From assembly GCF_027172205.1 (NCBI RefSeq), contig NC_070606.1, forward strand, positions 98,404,534 through 98,468,533: a DNA stretch of 64,000 bases. The letters are read 5' to 3'. The DNA is from Podarcis raffonei (Eukaryota; Chordata; Lepidosauria; Squamata; Lacertidae). A program made the position numbers and the translations under genes. Of this stretch, positions 1 to 12,001 are shown piece by piece. A model generated the notes under the pieces. The model had not been told where the DNA came from and searched no databases. It saw only the letters and a list, made by a program, of their open reading frames with translations. Numbering within the stretch: position 1 is the first letter of the stretch; each line of letters starts with the position of its first letter.

Positions 1-72
1 GACTGTATCCTTAACATGAATTCATATATCTTATTCATTTCCCCACCCCTGTGTTTGTCCTTTCCTCTCCAG

Positions 73-144
73 CTGAGTCACGACTTGAGAGCCAACTTCC
101 CCTGCGCTGCCTTCAGTGTGAAATGGATAGAGCAGATGAAGTAA
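73..144 (+). CDS. possible terminal exon of an unidentified upstream gene
   Basis: A strong acceptor (pyrimidine tract ending in CTCTCCAG, 59-72) is followed by an open reading of 23 codons ending in TAA at 142-144. Read in the phase that starts at the exon edge, it ends ...FPCAAFSVKWIEQMK. I do not recognise the protein. A second phase (ending ...CEMDRADEVKL) is also open, so the frame is not settled. No clear AATAAA follows within a few hundred bases. It could be the 3' end of a plus-strand gene lying left of the window and about 7.5 kb upstream of the mucin gene. Confidence 0.3.
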   Translation: MSHDLRANFPCAAFSVKWIEQMK

Positions 145-660
145 AGCTCTAAAAGTCTCACAGCAGCCTCTGGCTGATCAGAAATGAAGGCAGAATGAGC
201 CCCACAAAAGGAGAAGGAGAGATTCTGTAGCAGCTGAGCTCCAGTTCTGACACAAGAGTGTGAACTGATTCTGTATTTCCATCACATGCAAATGGATATC
301 TCTAAGTGCATACTCCTTGCTTGCAAAGTTTGCTCCTTATGGTTATCTGCAGATGGACCAGAGGGTTGGCATAGCACTGCAGTGAAGAGACTGAGCTACG
401 TACCCAGAAGGTCATTGGCTCAAATTTCACTCCTGCCATAAATTCACCAGGGGTCCTGAGGCAAGCCCCTTATCTTTAATGAACTGGTTGTTTTGGGTGC
501 TATGTTGTGCCGGTCCTTCAGAAACAACCACACCCTTGCCTCAAATTGGCTAGATCCTTTTTCCTAAATGGCAAGATCTCGAATTGACTAGATCCCTTCT
601 CTTAAATGTCAGTCACTGCTGTGACTCTTTCCATTGGCCAAAATGCTGAAATGTGAGGGA
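145..660. other. no gene seen
   Basis: If the exon at 73-144 is real, this would begin as its 3' UTR. I see no coding signal or clear repeat structure. Confidence 0.4.
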
Positions 661-666
661 AAGCTA

Positions 667-925
667 CCATATTTTCCGCTCTATAAGATGCACCAGACCA
701 CAAGACGCACCTAATTTTTGGAGGAGGAAAACAAGAAAAAAAATATTCTGAATCTCAGAAGCCAGAACAGCAAGAGGGATCGCTGCGCAGTGAAAGCAGC
801 AATCCCTCTTGCTGTTCTGGCTTCTGGGATAGCTGCACAGCCTGCATTTGCTCCATAAAACGCACACACATTTCCCCTTACTTTTTAGGAGGGAAAACGT
901 GAGTCTTACAGAGCAAAAAATACAG
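667..925. mobile_element. TA-flanked MITE, family with termini CCGTATTTTTCGCTCTATAA
   Basis: A short non-autonomous DNA transposon with inverted termini (CCATATTTTCCGCTCTATAA against AGAGCAAAAAATACAG) is bounded by TA on both sides. An inner inverted repeat reads AAGCCAGAACAGCAAGAGGG near 770 and its complement near 805. A close copy is at 27,467-27,725 and a longer relative at 57,001-57,546. The TA target points to a Tc1/mariner-type superfamily; it has no coding capacity. Confidence 0.75.
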
Positions 926-929
926 TAGT

Positions 930-1800
930 TTCTGGCGAAACTAACGAGGAAAATAGCACCTGCACATGTTGCCTCACATATCAGACTCCAGAATCTTACT
1001 TTTAACAAAAAAATAAAAAGTGCACATTTTTTTGTTTGAGAATTTGGGAGCGGTGCAGATTTTGAAAGGCAGCTGCATTTCAGCCCCGCATTTCAGGGAC
1101 TGCAAATTAGGTAGTTTCGCGTGGAAATTCAAACTGAATCGAACTCGTCCCTCAACCCTAGAAGCCATCGAGGGGAGACGTTTTTGTGACAATTGCAGGT
1201 GTGGACCAGCTGACCCACCCAAGAGTCGCCTCAGGAGGACTGCAAAGAGCTCAGTGTCCCATCTGGTAATTTCTTCCTTATTAGAAATCCTTCTAACACC
1301 TCAGGCCATTAGTGTCCTGCTCAACGCTTCAGGAGTTTGCTAACCCTGTGACGCCACCGCAAGTATCCAGTTCATTAATTTGGAAAGCTGTTTGGAGGGC
1401 TTGAAGGCAATCCTCCGCTCCTGTGCCCCCCCTCGCCAAATGCCAGGTTGCGTAACAGCTTAGTCACCTATTAACTCTTTAATCAGCTTGGTAAAATCAA
1501 ACTAATAAACCTTTGTGCAGCTGAATTTGGTTAAATGTCACCTTGGAGGAAAGTCAAATGCTTTCTGGTGGCAGCTCCAGATTTCGAAAAGAAGCTCAGG
1601 GAAGATATCTGAGAGAGGCTTCCCAAACTGATTCAGTGAGCATCATCACAGAAAGTCCTCAACTCATGGGATGCCTACGGTTTTCCATGGGGAAGAGGCA
1701 GGGGAATATCTGCATGGGATATATTTTCTGTAGGGAAGCTCATATGCTTGCGGGCTGTGGACCTAGATTCATTGTCTCAATCAACAGCTATGGGGTCTTT
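930..1800. other. no gene seen
   Basis: Short open frames on both strands lack family resemblance or splice context. Nothing supportable. Confidence 0.4.
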
Positions 1801-1804
1801 TCCT

Positions 1805-2174
1805 TCCCATACATTTCCAAGCACAATTCAAAGTGTTGGTGCTGACCTTTAAAGCCCTAAACATCCTGGGCCTTGTATACCTGAAGGAGCGTCTCCACCC
1901 CCATCGTCCAGCCCGGACACTCAGGTCCAGCTCCAAGGTCTTCTGGTGTTAACCTCACTGCAAAAAGTGAAGCTACAGTGAACCAGGCAGAGGGCCTTCT
2001 TGGTAGTGGCACCCTCCCATCAGATGGCAAGAAGATGAGAAATTATATCACATTTAGGAAACCTGAAGGCAGCCGTTTTTAATATTTGCTGTTTTATTAT
2101 GTTTTTATATATGCTGGAAGCTGCCCAGAGTGGCTAGGGAAACCTAGTCAGATGGGCAGGGTACAAATAATAAA

Positions 2175-2222
<48 letters not shown>
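1805..2222 (+). mobile_element. L2-type LINE 3' end with (ATT)n tail
   Basis: Degraded coding remnants match the C-terminus of L2-clade ORF2 (frames resembling ALNGLGPVYLKERLHPHR and GNQAEGLLGSG). The standard 3' end follows, with CTGCCCAGAGTGGCTGGGGA-like sequence, AAATAATAAA and an (ATT)n run at 2,175-2,222. The copy is 5'-truncated. Confidence 0.8.
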
Positions 2223-2529
2223 TATTCAGTTCTTTCATGAACCAGTTTTGAAAAGCCAAATTCTATCAAAGAGAGCAAAGGAGGCACATTTTATTGCTGT
2301 TTTTAAATGGCATATTGGTTATGAATTGCATTCAGGTGCATTTTCCTGTTGTAAGTTGTTATGAATCGCTCCCGCGCCCCCATAGAATATGACAAACAAA
2401 TAAACCAATCTGGTGCTAGGTGAAAATAAATTGGAGACTTGCATTTAACCAATGAAGGTGCCCCCTAGTAAGAATCTTCTCTGCCATCCTTCAGGAGAAT
2501 TCTCCCAGCCTTCTGGTCTGGCTCTAAAA

Positions 2530-2821
2530 CATGCACACTGAGGTCCAGCTCCAAGGGCCTTCTGGCAGTTCCCTCTCTGCGAGAAGTGAGGTTACAGGGA
2601 ACCAGGCAGAGGGCCTTCTTGGTGGTGGCGCCCGCCCTGTGGAACGCCCTCCCATCAGATGTCAAGGAAATAAACAACTATCTGACTCTAGAAGACATCT
2701 GAAGGCAGCCCTGTTTAGGAAAGTTTTTATTTTTGATGTTTTTCATGTTTTTAATATTCTGTTGGGGGCCACCCAGAGTGACTGCGCAAACCCAGCCAGA
2801 TGGGCAGGGTATAAATAATAA

Positions 2822-2868
<47 letters not shown>
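2530..2868 (+). mobile_element. L2-type LINE 3' end with (ATT)n tail
   Basis: A second L2 tail in the same orientation, starting in the GPSGSSLSARSEVTGNQAEG region and ending in the GCCACCCAGAGTGACTG 3' end, TAAATAATAAA and (ATT)n at about 2,822-2,868. Confidence 0.8.
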
Positions 2869-3084
2869 CCCATCCCCACTCAAACAGTGGGCTCCTGCGG
2901 AGTGTCAGCTGGAAAATGGAAATTGAAGACCAGGAGAAGAGAATGAAGGAAAAGGAAATTGGCCTGTTCTATTCTCCGGCAGCTTAGAGCAGAGATGGGG
3001 GACCTCAAAGGAAAAGGGGCAATTTATGAGCCTTGAACGCGGGTGTAAGCTGGGATTCAACATTTGAAAAGCCAGGAATATCTC

Positions 3085-3406
3085 TGAAATATACTCGGAG
3101 TCGAGTGTGAATTTCATGCTCTTTATTCAGCTCATAGTAGCAATGAATGAAACTTTCCCCAAAATGTCTAGCTACATATACATTACTTACACAATGGACC
3201 CTGCGTGATTGGCTAATTCCGGGCTGCTCCTGTAGGCCAATCAGGTTGTCAATTCACTTCATCCAGGAGCCTGATTGGCTGCTCCTGCAGGCCAATCAGG
3301 TCACTGATTCACTTCCACCTGGAGCTGGATTGGGGGGCTCCTGCGGACCAATCAGACTGCTGCATTCTGGATCCTATTGATCTAGGATTCAGCTCAGTAC
3401 ATAACA
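3085..3406 (-). mobile_element. solo LTR, Ty3/gypsy-type family (CCAAT-repeat LTR)
   Basis: On the minus strand it begins TGTTATGTACTGAGCTGAA and ends GAGTATATTTCA. It is flanked by the 5-bp duplication ATCTC on both sides. It belongs to the same family as the LTRs at 20,479, 46,963, 52,904, 62,423 and 63,288, and contains CCAAT/ATTGG units. No internal region remains, so it is a solo LTR fossil. More diverged than the right-hand copies, hence older. Confidence 0.85.
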
Positions 3407-3928
3407 ATCTCCATCGATCTAAACCTTGCAAAATTCTTTTGATAGCATCGAGGTGCGGCTGTGACGTTTGCCCCGCTCACAAGGTGTGCCCGTTATCAGT
3501 GATGCTGCCTTTTACTGGCTGGTGACATAATGCCCTCTCTGTCCCTTCCCAAGACGCGGCCAAGGCGTTTGTTCCAGCTGAGCGGAGAGCCCTTAATGAC
3601 CCACGGTCTGTGACCTCATCAGCAGAGTTAATGGGCCGTGTGGGCACTGGCGGAATTAGCAAGTTTATATCTCCGTGGCTCCTCAAGTGTGACCAGAGGC
3701 CCATTGAACATTCCTGGCCCTCTTGGAGTGGGCGATGCTTGCAAGCAGGAGCGGCTGGCGGCTGGCATGCATGCCAAGCTGGTCTTCCCGGACCCCCTTC
3801 TGCGTTTTGGGGATTCTCGAGGGTCCCGCAGCACAATGCAACGCCTGTTCTAGTTGTTTGGAAACCACATCCCGGGGAGTTATCGACAGAGGTGCGCCGA
3901 CGGTCCCTTGGCAAGTAGTTGTATCGGC

Positions 3929-3947
3929 ACACACACACACACACACA
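3929..3947. repeat. (CA)n microsatellite
   Basis: Short perfect CA run. Confidence 0.95.
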
Positions 3948-4194
3948 GAAAATCACTTTACCCCACTAGCCAAATTAGAAATTATTACATTTTACAAGAC
4001 CCAAGTACTTGAAGCATCCTGAGTTAGGGTAAGAGGAGGAGGAAGGGAGGAAAAATTGCACGCCTTTGTGATGTGGTGTAAGAAAGATGAGAAGCTTCTG
4101 CATTTGACCTTTCCATAATACTGGGGTACACATATGTGTCATACAACCCAGAGTCTGATAGGTGATTTTAGTGCCCCTGACTGGGGCACTGGTT

Positions 4195-4528
4195 TTGCCA
4201 ACCCCTAGCTTGCCGATCAGAAGGTCGGCGGTTTGAATCCCCGCGACAGGGTGAGCTCCCGTTGCTCGGTCCCTGCTCCTGCCAACCTAGCAGTTCGAAA
4301 GCACGTCAAAGTGCAAGTAGATAAATAGGTACCACTCTGGTGGGAAGGTAAACGGCGTTTCCATGCGCTGCTCTGGTTCACCAGAAGTGGCTTAGTCATG
4401 CTGGCCACATGACCCAGAAGCTGTACGCCGGCTCCCTCGGACAGTAAAGCGAGATTAGCACCGCAACCCCAGAGTCGGTCACGACTGGACTTAATGGTCA
4501 GGGGTCCCTTTACCTTTACCTTTAGGAG
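4195..4528 (+). mobile_element. Sauria SINE
   Basis: tRNA-derived head with B-box-like GGTTTGAATCC, the central body (AAGTGCAAGTAGATAAATAG) and the tail AGAGTCGGTCACGACTGGAC...GGTCCCTTTACCTTTACC. The first bases of the head are degraded. The tail shares the GAGTCGG.CACGACT block with the Bov-B LINE copies in this window, the expected mobilising partner. Confidence 0.9.
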
Positions 4529-4852
4529 ACCTTTGGCTACTGGATTCCTTGGAAGCATCTCATGGCAGCAACAGATTTAGGGCAGGGCTCAGGGGGCGAA
4601 AAATATTAAAGAAATAAAAAACCTGAGTTATTGTGGGAATAAGCAATCAATCAAATCTTTTTTATGGTCATAGACCACCATAAGTAGGTTGGGGTACAAT
4701 CATTTAAAATCTGTAAACCGTTTTGGAAAGCTAAGATTATTAAAACAGAAGGTATATATAAAAGACTGTTAGAATAGAAAAGAAGCGAAAAGAAGGGTTT
4801 GGAGCATTAAACGGATGTGGAAGAGCATAAAAGGTTAGTATATAAAAGAAGA

Positions 4853-5101
4853 AGAAGAAGAAGAGTTTGGACTTGATATCCCGCCTTTCACTCCCCTTAA
4901 GGAGTCTCAAAGCAGCTAACATTCTCCTTTCCCTTCCTCCCCCACAACAAACACTCTGTGAGGTGAGTGGGGCTGAGAGACTTCAAAGAAGTGTGACTGG
5001 CCCAAGGTCACCCAGCAGCTGCATGTGGAGGAGCGGAGACGCGAACCCGGTTCCCCAGATTACGAGACTACCGCTCTTAACCACTACACCACACTGGCTC
5101 T
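4853..5101 (-). mobile_element. CORE-SINE (MIR-like), minus orientation
   Basis: Read on the minus strand: a tRNA-like head (GTGTAGTGGTTAAGAGCGGT, B box GGGTTCGCGTC), a CORE domain with CTGGGTGACCTTGGGCCAGT, and an L2-like tail ending GGCGGGATATCAAGTCC followed by (CTT)n. A nearly identical copy lies at 59,749-59,999, which indicates recent activity. Confidence 0.85.
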
Positions 5102-5821
5102 AAAAGTCTATAGCTATCAATTTACAAAGCACTCCAATATGACTGTTCATTAAATCTACCGTAGTTTGTGGTGCAGGTCATCAGCCAACGAGTTTTGAAC
5201 ATTGCTGAGCAGAACCTGGCAACACTGTACATTGTAGCAGGATTGGTACCTCAAAGCAGCAGAAGGTATAGAATTGTCCTGTGCGCCCTGGGTACTGATG
5301 GAGTAGTGGGGAGATGAGGCGAATACGGATGTCTCTATAATATAGGCACTGGAGAAGTACATGCTCTATTGTTTCTGTTTGTCCGGAATCACAGGCGCCT
5401 TGTTTCTCCGAGTAAACTGGGGAATAAGAAATATTTAGGGGGAGCACCCAATTTGGTCTTCGCTCAGGGCTCCACAAAGTCTGCCCCTGCTCACGGGTTC
5501 CCTAAGAATGCAGGAAGAGCCCCTGCTGGATCAGGGCCAAAGGGTGTTCCTGAATGATCCAACATCCCATTTCGCACCATGGCCAACCCCACGTCTCTGG
5601 GAAGGCCCCCACAAGTGGGGCAAAAGAAGCGAAGAAGAGCCCGGAAGCTGGATAAAACCAAAAGCCCATCTCAACCGTCCCGTTTCAACCGGGACATCCC
5701 AGAATTACAAAAGCCGTCCATTATAATAATATAATAATTTATAATTTCTATGCCGCCCATCTGGCTGGGTTGCAACTCCACCTTTACATCAGGTGAGATT
5801 ATTGCTGCATCGGGACTATAT

Positions 5822-5990
5822 CCTTCCTGGATAGCTCAGTTGGTTAGAGTGTGGTGCTGATAACGCCAAGGTTGCAGGTTCGATCCCCGTACCGGGCAAC
5901 TGCATATTATTGCATTGGAGGGGGTTGCGCTAGATGATCCTCAGAGTCCCTTCCAGGTCTGCCATTCTGTGATTCTATGGCTTGCATATA
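5822..5990 (+). mobile_element. tRNA-Ile-derived SINE with CR1-like tail
   Basis: The head reads as a tRNA-Ile with an ATA/GAT-type anticodon loop (TGGTGCTGATAACGCCAAGG) and B box GGTTCGATCCC. The 3' part (TAGATGATCCTCAGAGTCCC...GTGATTCTATGG) is a CR1-type 3' end. The acceptor stem does not pair and the copy continues into the LINE tail, so it is a SINE and not a working tRNA gene. A related minus-strand head is at about 62,160-62,232. Confidence 0.75.
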
Positions 5991-6766
5991 AGGCAGCTTC
6001 CTTTGTTCTTGTGACGCTTGACACACAAGCCAGCACAAAGAGTCCCTAAGTGACACCTGTCTGTGATGAAAGGCTCCAGAACCAACAAGGGATGTGTTTG
6101 CCACTTCTAGGTGCTTATGGACTGACTTCTCTGGCACAATCCTGCAGGATCAGGCCCACCTAGTCCAGCATCCTGTTCTCACAGTGGCCAATCCGAGCAC
6201 AAGAACTCTTTCTTTCTCGTGTTCTGCAGCAACGGGCATTTTGAAGCATTGCTGCCTCTATGCATTCCTGAAAGGATTATATTTGCACCAACTTCATGAT
6301 AGTTTTTTTCCTCCACGAGATTATGAGGCTTCCAAGTCCTTCTCGAGAGGCAAACTGATGTTATATCAGCAGGCATTAACCCACACATGTTGAGGCACTT
6401 TGAAATCCACGCGGAGAGAAGGAAATGTGCCATGCCAATTCCCAAGATGCCAGCTCTGCCACAGGCTTGTCAATAGACTCACGTGTGCTCAGATGTGGCC
6501 CATTGCTCTGGCCGAGAAACTGACCTGCCAGTTCAGGACGGGGCCTCAATCCTTCTACAACACCTGCCATCCATTCATCTCCCATATGAGACGCGACAAT
6601 CAACCGAGGCAGATTCCCCAGATCTACAGAAACTTCTGCAGAAACTTACTTGATTAGAGTCTTTGATGTGGGTCTAACTTTAAGCTGCTGTTTTGTGTTT
6701 TCCCAAGAAACAGTCTAGGTGTGCTACTGTTGTTGTTTATTGTAGTTTAAATCATGTTCTTTACGT

Positions 6767-7182
6767 GTGAGAAAGAGCTGGACCATAAAGAAGGCTGATC
6801 GCCAAAGAATTGATGCTTTTGAATTATGGTGCTGGAGGAGACTCTTGAGAGTCCCATGGACTGCAAGAAGATCAAACTTATCCATTCTGAAGGAAATCAG
6901 ACCTGAGTGGTCACTGGAAGGACAGATCGTGAAGCTGAGGCTCCAATACTTTGGCCACCTCATGAGAAGAGAAGACTCCCTGGAAAAGACCCTGATGTTG
7001 GGAAAGATGGAGGGCACAAGGAGAAGGGGATGACAGAGGACGAGATGGTTGGATAGTGTTCTCGAAGCTACGAACATGAGTTTGACCAAACTGCGGGAGG
7101 CAGTGAAAGACAGGAGTGCCTGGCGTGCTCTGGTCCAGGGGGCCACAAAGAGGCGGACACGACTAAACGACTAAACAACGTG
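6767..7182 (+). mobile_element. Bov-B (RTE) LINE 3' fragment
   Basis: The frame contains SWTIKKADRQRIDAFELWCW, WRRLLRVPWTARRSNLSILK and FGHLMRREDSLEKTLMLGKM, the C-terminal end of Bov-B ORF2, then the 3' end CGGACACGACTAAACGACTA. 5'-truncated; coding is broken near 7,030. Confidence 0.9.
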
Positions 7183-7600
7183 TGAGAAACTAATAAAATA
7201 ATGTGTTTTTCTTTAAAAAAAACAAGATGCTAGCTGAAGACACTATTTAGACATTACTCAGACATCTCGCCAAATTAAAGAGGTGCTCCTGCTCCCCGAT
7301 TTCCCAGGGGCTTGCAGTTAAGAGCAATTGTGTTTCAGCTGTCTGACTTCATATTACATATTCCGTCTCTTCCAGGCACCTTTAGCAAGGCGCACCTGGT
7401 TTTTTCCAGCTCTTTGTTTGTGGCACAGTGTCATTTGGTTGATATGCATTGCATATGACTGGGAAGTGAAGGTCTTGCAGGTGGGGGGTTGAGGGGGAGG
7501 AGGTTGGCTTATTAAATTCAGCCCCTTCCAGCCTTCCTGCAAAAGGGGGGGGGGAGAGAATGGGAGTGGTCAAGGGCTTCCAGCCCACGCAGGCATATCC
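7183..7600 (+). other. upstream flank of the mucin gene
   Basis: No repeat or exon recognised. The stretch directly precedes the TATA box and probably holds the proximal promoter. Confidence 0.35.
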
Positions 7601-7606
7601 TATAAA
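7601..7606 (+). promoter_or_regulatory. candidate TATA box of MUC4
   Basis: TATAAA lies 90 bp upstream of the signal-peptide ATG. A start about 25-30 bp downstream would leave a 5' leader of about 60 nt. Inferred from position only. Confidence 0.4.
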
Positions 7607-7690
7607 TGACTGGAATCTCCTGAGAGGCAGTCCACGCCAAGTCCTGCCAAAGGACTGAGCCCCCTTTAACAAATTCGATTTGCTGGGCAA

Positions 7691-7751
7691 ATGGGGAGAC
7701 AGAAAGGGATGCTTTGGGCCCTGGCAGGTTTCTGGGCATGGCTTCTGTGCG
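7691..7751 (+). CDS. MUC4: MUC4 exon 1: start codon and signal peptide
   Basis: ATG opens MGRQKGMLWALAGFWAWLLC followed by one base of the next codon and a GTAAGT donor (phase 1). It is a textbook signal peptide: basic start, hydrophobic core, small residues at the end. Joining to exon 2 gives ...LLC-APGKTVAVP, so cleavage probably falls near the Cys-Ala or Ala-Pro bond. The phase fits exon 2 exactly. The ATG is the first in the short predicted leader and no other exon was found upstream. Confidence 0.85.
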
Positions 7752-9295
7752 GTAAGTTTATTCTTTTTCTGGCTGCTCTCTGTGAATCTGCTCCAATTAG
7801 GATCAAGAGGTGGAGGCAAGCTCAGCCAGCCTAAGATATTAAGCTGTGATGCAGAGTGAAACATTTTCCTCTGGGCGAAGAGGAGAACTTTCTGCTTTTA
7901 TCCACACACCAGCAATAACAGGCCACAGGTTCTGCTGTACTGGTGCTGCCTTTCCCTGCTTTCTCTCCCAAATTTCTTGGGGCTCCTGTTTAGTCGGCAT
8001 CCACTAGATTCGCTTGCACAAAGCCTATGCAGGGGATGGAGTCTAGACGATGTCCGATCTTTACTGCACATTCATTCTGGTTTGTTTATGGGGTGATTAT
8101 ACAGCAATGCATTGAGCATTCGTCCTGGTTTGCCACCCCACACTTTCCAGTGCATTCACTGTCACTTTCCTACCAGCAAACAGTCTGGTTTTTTTAAAAT
8201 AAAAAAGTCGTATTTGCTTTGCGCTTGAATCCCTGCTACAAAGCAGTCTGGATCCAGCTTTCATTAAAAACACGTAGCTGCGGTATGGGGATGTACTACG
8301 ACCTCAGAATTATTTTCATTAATTCCTGCTAAATTTGTATTATTTTGGCAATGTGTGTGCCAAATCCAAGTTCCTCTTGACAGCTTCAGTGTTCTGCATC
8401 ACTGTGGAAAAGCACTGGTTTGGGTGGAAGTTGTTCAACCCAGTGGCTGTGTAGTAAACAGAAGATGCCTAAGAGCAACAGCACGACACGCTCTTCTCCT
8501 CCTCCTTCCCCAAGTAACTCTTTATGAGTTACTTAGCAAACCTGATATAGAAATAGGTGGAGAAAATGGACTTGGACTGGGGAGAAGGTCAGGCAAGGGA
8601 CTGCTGTCCGAGGGAGGGCTGGAGGAAGAAACTTGATTCTGTTTGCATTTTAACAAGAAAGCACCTAAACTTCACTTCTCGAACCAAGACGCGAAGTGAA
8701 ACACAATTACCTTGCGGAATGCACACTTCTCCGATATCCACAATGCTGTCCTCCAACCACATGATGTGCACAAAAGTACATATATCAGAGGAAAGCGTAC
8801 ATAGAAATGCATATAACATATATGTCAGGGCAAACTGCGCTGATGAGTTTTCATGAGGTTTAAATCACAAACTGCTGTGGAAATCTGGAGACTGGAATTC
8901 AAGATTGGAAAAATGAGAAGCTGAGATTGGCAGGTCTCATCCATCCGTATTCCGGGGTTCAGAATTGACGATTAATGTTTTAAATGAAAATGAATGTGTA
9001 TCGCCAACTTTGTTCAGGGAAGCAGCTCTTGAGATGATACGCTGTCGGAAGGGAAGCTAAGATTATGGCAAAGATAAAATGAAGTCAGGTTATACCACGT
9101 CCCACCATGTTAAGGTAATAAGAATAGGAGGCAATCTTCCTCTGTACCTGTGTTTTGCCGACAATTGGAAACTTTCCTTTCTGAACAAGATTGTGAGTTT
9201 GGTGTTGCTTCAGGTATTCATTGTGGGTGTTTGTGTGTTTGTATGTTGTTGTTTTTTCTCCTGCTGTTTTAGTTTTCATAATTTGTGATTTCATA

Positions 9296-9380
9296 GAATT
9301 GCAGAGTTGGAAGGGACCCCAAGGGTCATCTAGTCCAACCCCCTGCAAAGTACGAATCATACACTCGGTATACACTACTG
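9296..9380 (-). mobile_element. CR1-type 3' end / SINE tail
   Basis: TTGGAAGGGACCCCAAGGGT and TCTAGTCCAACCCCCTGC are the hallmark reverse-strand CR1-type 3' end; the right part may be a tRNA-SINE body. Confidence 0.7.
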
Positions 9381-10057
9381 AGCTGGCTGGTCCATAATAA
9401 ATAATAATAATATATTTTTATTTATAGCCCGCCCTTCCTGGTTCAGAAAACCGGGTTCAGGGCATCTAACAACAAATTTAAAACACTTAATTGATGCAAC
9501 AAAAACCAGCATAAAATACAGTATAAAACGTGAATAACAATAAATTCAGAATTCAAAAATCAATTTAGGGGGGAAATCCATCCAATAAACATTAGATGAT
9601 CACCAGGGCTAGCTGGCTAAATCAGTCCTATTTGGGCCTGTGAGGCCAGGGGTCTGATTCGGTATAAGTCAGCAGTCCCCAAACATTTTCAAGCCACTGC
9701 CATAAACACATCCCTTGTGCCACCTAACCTATAGCAAAAATTATTCATAAAAGCACTTTGCACAAGCCACTAAGGATCATGACCTTCTGTGCAGAAAAAA
9801 ATTCTCGTAACAAAAGAAAAGCGTTTTACAGCTTTGCTTGCAGATACCTGGTTTAAGCATTGCAGAAACAATGAACGATATATTGTCTCGGTTGTTTATT
9901 TCCATTCCTACATAGATTGATCCCAGTATGAGCCTCAATAACATATCTTTGCCCAAAACCAGTATTCCAGCTAAAAATCAAAAGAAATCTGACACCTCTT
10001 TTTATCCTGTATTTTTATCTTGTGAACCACCACCCTGAGATCTTCAGAGAAAGAGCA

Positions 10058-10059
<2 letters not shown>

Positions 10060-10111
<52 letters not shown>
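10060..10111. repeat. (AAT)n microsatellite
   Basis: About 17 AAT units. In this window such runs usually mark L2 tails, but no clear L2 body is attached here. Confidence 0.95.
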
Positions 10112-10112
<1 letters not shown>

Positions 10113-10577
10113 TCACAGCTTGCTTGAATTTGGCCAGTGCCCAGGGAGATCTGTGTGTCCTTGGAAAAAAACAGTTTTGTGTCCTTGGGAATCCTATCCA
10201 AAAACTCATGACTCAGTCATAAAATCTAGCCCATCCCACTGTTGCTATGGAAAAACACAAGCCTGCATCATATGATCATGTTTACACCATTTTATGTAAC
10301 ATTAAATGACTTTGACAACAAGTGGTTTCCAAAGGGGGCAGTGGGATTACCTAGGGGTGTAAATGACTACCAGAATTTGAAAAGCTGGTGTCTCTGGATC
10401 AATTTCATCTGTTTTGTTGAATTAATTGCACTCAGTGGTTTGGACTGTATTTTAAATAGCCATGCAATTAATTGTTTAATTTTATTGTGTTAATGTCTTC
10501 ATCAGTGGGACATGCAAACTGCTGTTTGGAATAATGCTATTTTCATAGGGTAGGGGACATTGGGGTTGAGTATGATG

Positions 10578-10928
10578 GACGCGGGTGGCACTGTGGGTTA
10601 AACCACAGAGCCTAGGACTTGCCGATCAGAAGGTCGGTGGTTCGAATCCCCGCGACGGGGTGAGCTTCCGTTGCTCGGTCCCAGCTCCTACCAACCAAGC
10701 AGTTTGAAAGCACGTCAAAGTGCAAGTAGATAAATAGGTACCACTCCAGCAGGAAAGTAAACGGCGTTTCCGTGCGCTGCTCTGGTTTGCCAGAAGCGGC
10801 TTAGTCATGCTGGCCACATGATCCAGAAGCTGTACGCCAGCTCCCTCGGCCAATAAAGCGAGATGAGTGCCGCAACCCCAGAGTCGGCCACGACTGGACC
10901 TAATGGTCAGGGGTCCCTTTACCTTTAC
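10578..10928 (+). mobile_element. Sauria SINE
   Basis: Full-length copy: head GGACGCGGGTGGCACTGTGG, B box GGTTCGAATCC, body, tail CGGCCACGACTGGACCTAAT and TTTACCTTTAC end. Confidence 0.95.
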
Positions 10929-11249
10929 TTATGGAACCCAGGGGGTGTTTACCTGAAAAAAATCTAGGAACCGCCAGTGACGCACTTACATTTGGGGGGC
11001 CCTGAAGCTTGAACTGTCACGAGGGCCCCTTCGCAACCAGCAAAGGAGCCTGGGTTATCGCTGTTATCTTCTTCAATGGGGTCGTCCCACGACAGATCGC
11101 CACACCTGTGCATCATCTGTGCTAATGACTCTCAAATTTGGGGATTGTTGAAATATATACAACCAAAAAATTAATCAATTTGATGCAAACAGTTGCAACT
11201 CAAATTGGGTATGCTAGACTCAAAAATGTTAAGATGTGGACTATAGTTG

Positions 11250-11382
11250 CTTCTGTTTAGAGAAGCTTTTAATGTTTGATGGACTACTGTATTTTGATAT
11301 TTTGTTGGAGGCCGCCCAGAGTGGCTGGGGAAACCCAGCCAAATTGGGGGGGGGGTATATATAAATTATTATTATTATTATA
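11250..11382 (+). mobile_element. L2-type LINE 3' tail
   Basis: GTTGGAGGCCGCCCAGAGTG, TGGGGAAACCCAGCCAAATT, then TATAAATTATTATT. A second, opposed L2-tail fragment follows to about 11,460. Confidence 0.75.
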
Positions 11383-12001
11383 CCTCACCCATCTGAATTG
11401 GTTGCTCCAGCCACACTGCACAGCTTCCAATGGATAAAAACATAATAAATGGATATCAGCCCCGCTCAAGGCATGACGGACAACAGCAACAACAGGGAAA
11501 AGTTAGACATAACATTTTACAAGGACAGGAAGAAATTTCATGGACAGAATAAATGTCATACACAGGAAGAACAATGATACAGTGTGAGATCCTCACTTGT
11601 AGTCTTGCAAATCATTTAATGTGTCAACACTAATAGAAGTTATAAATATTGCAGCTGTTGTATAAGGGCTTATTATTATGACTGGAATGCCATTGAAATC
11701 AATAAGATTTTGGAATGAAGAAATAAAGAAAATCATCAAATAATCAATTCTAGGACATGGGAGACCACCTGATCTAAATTATATAATTTGGTATTTGAAT
11801 GATTGATATTAGTAATTGTATTGTAAATTGGTATTGTTATAATGAGGCTATAATTGGATTACAATGGAAAAATCAATAAATATGATCAAAACACGCAAAT
11901 AATAAATCATTAAAAAAATTCCATATGCAGGGCTGCCTTCAGGTGTCTTCTAAAAGTTGTATAGTTACTTATCTCCTTAGCTCAGGGGTCACATAACTCC
12001 A

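Noticed and set aside
2086-2364. Poly-leucine, poly-isoleucine or poly-tyrosine proteins over ATT runs (also 2,733, 9,971, 20,393, 25,730, 43,081)
   Set aside because: They are microsatellites attached to L2 tails, not genes.
5822-5905. tRNA-Ile gene
   Set aside because: The acceptor stem does not pair and the copy runs into a CR1-type tail: it is a SINE head.
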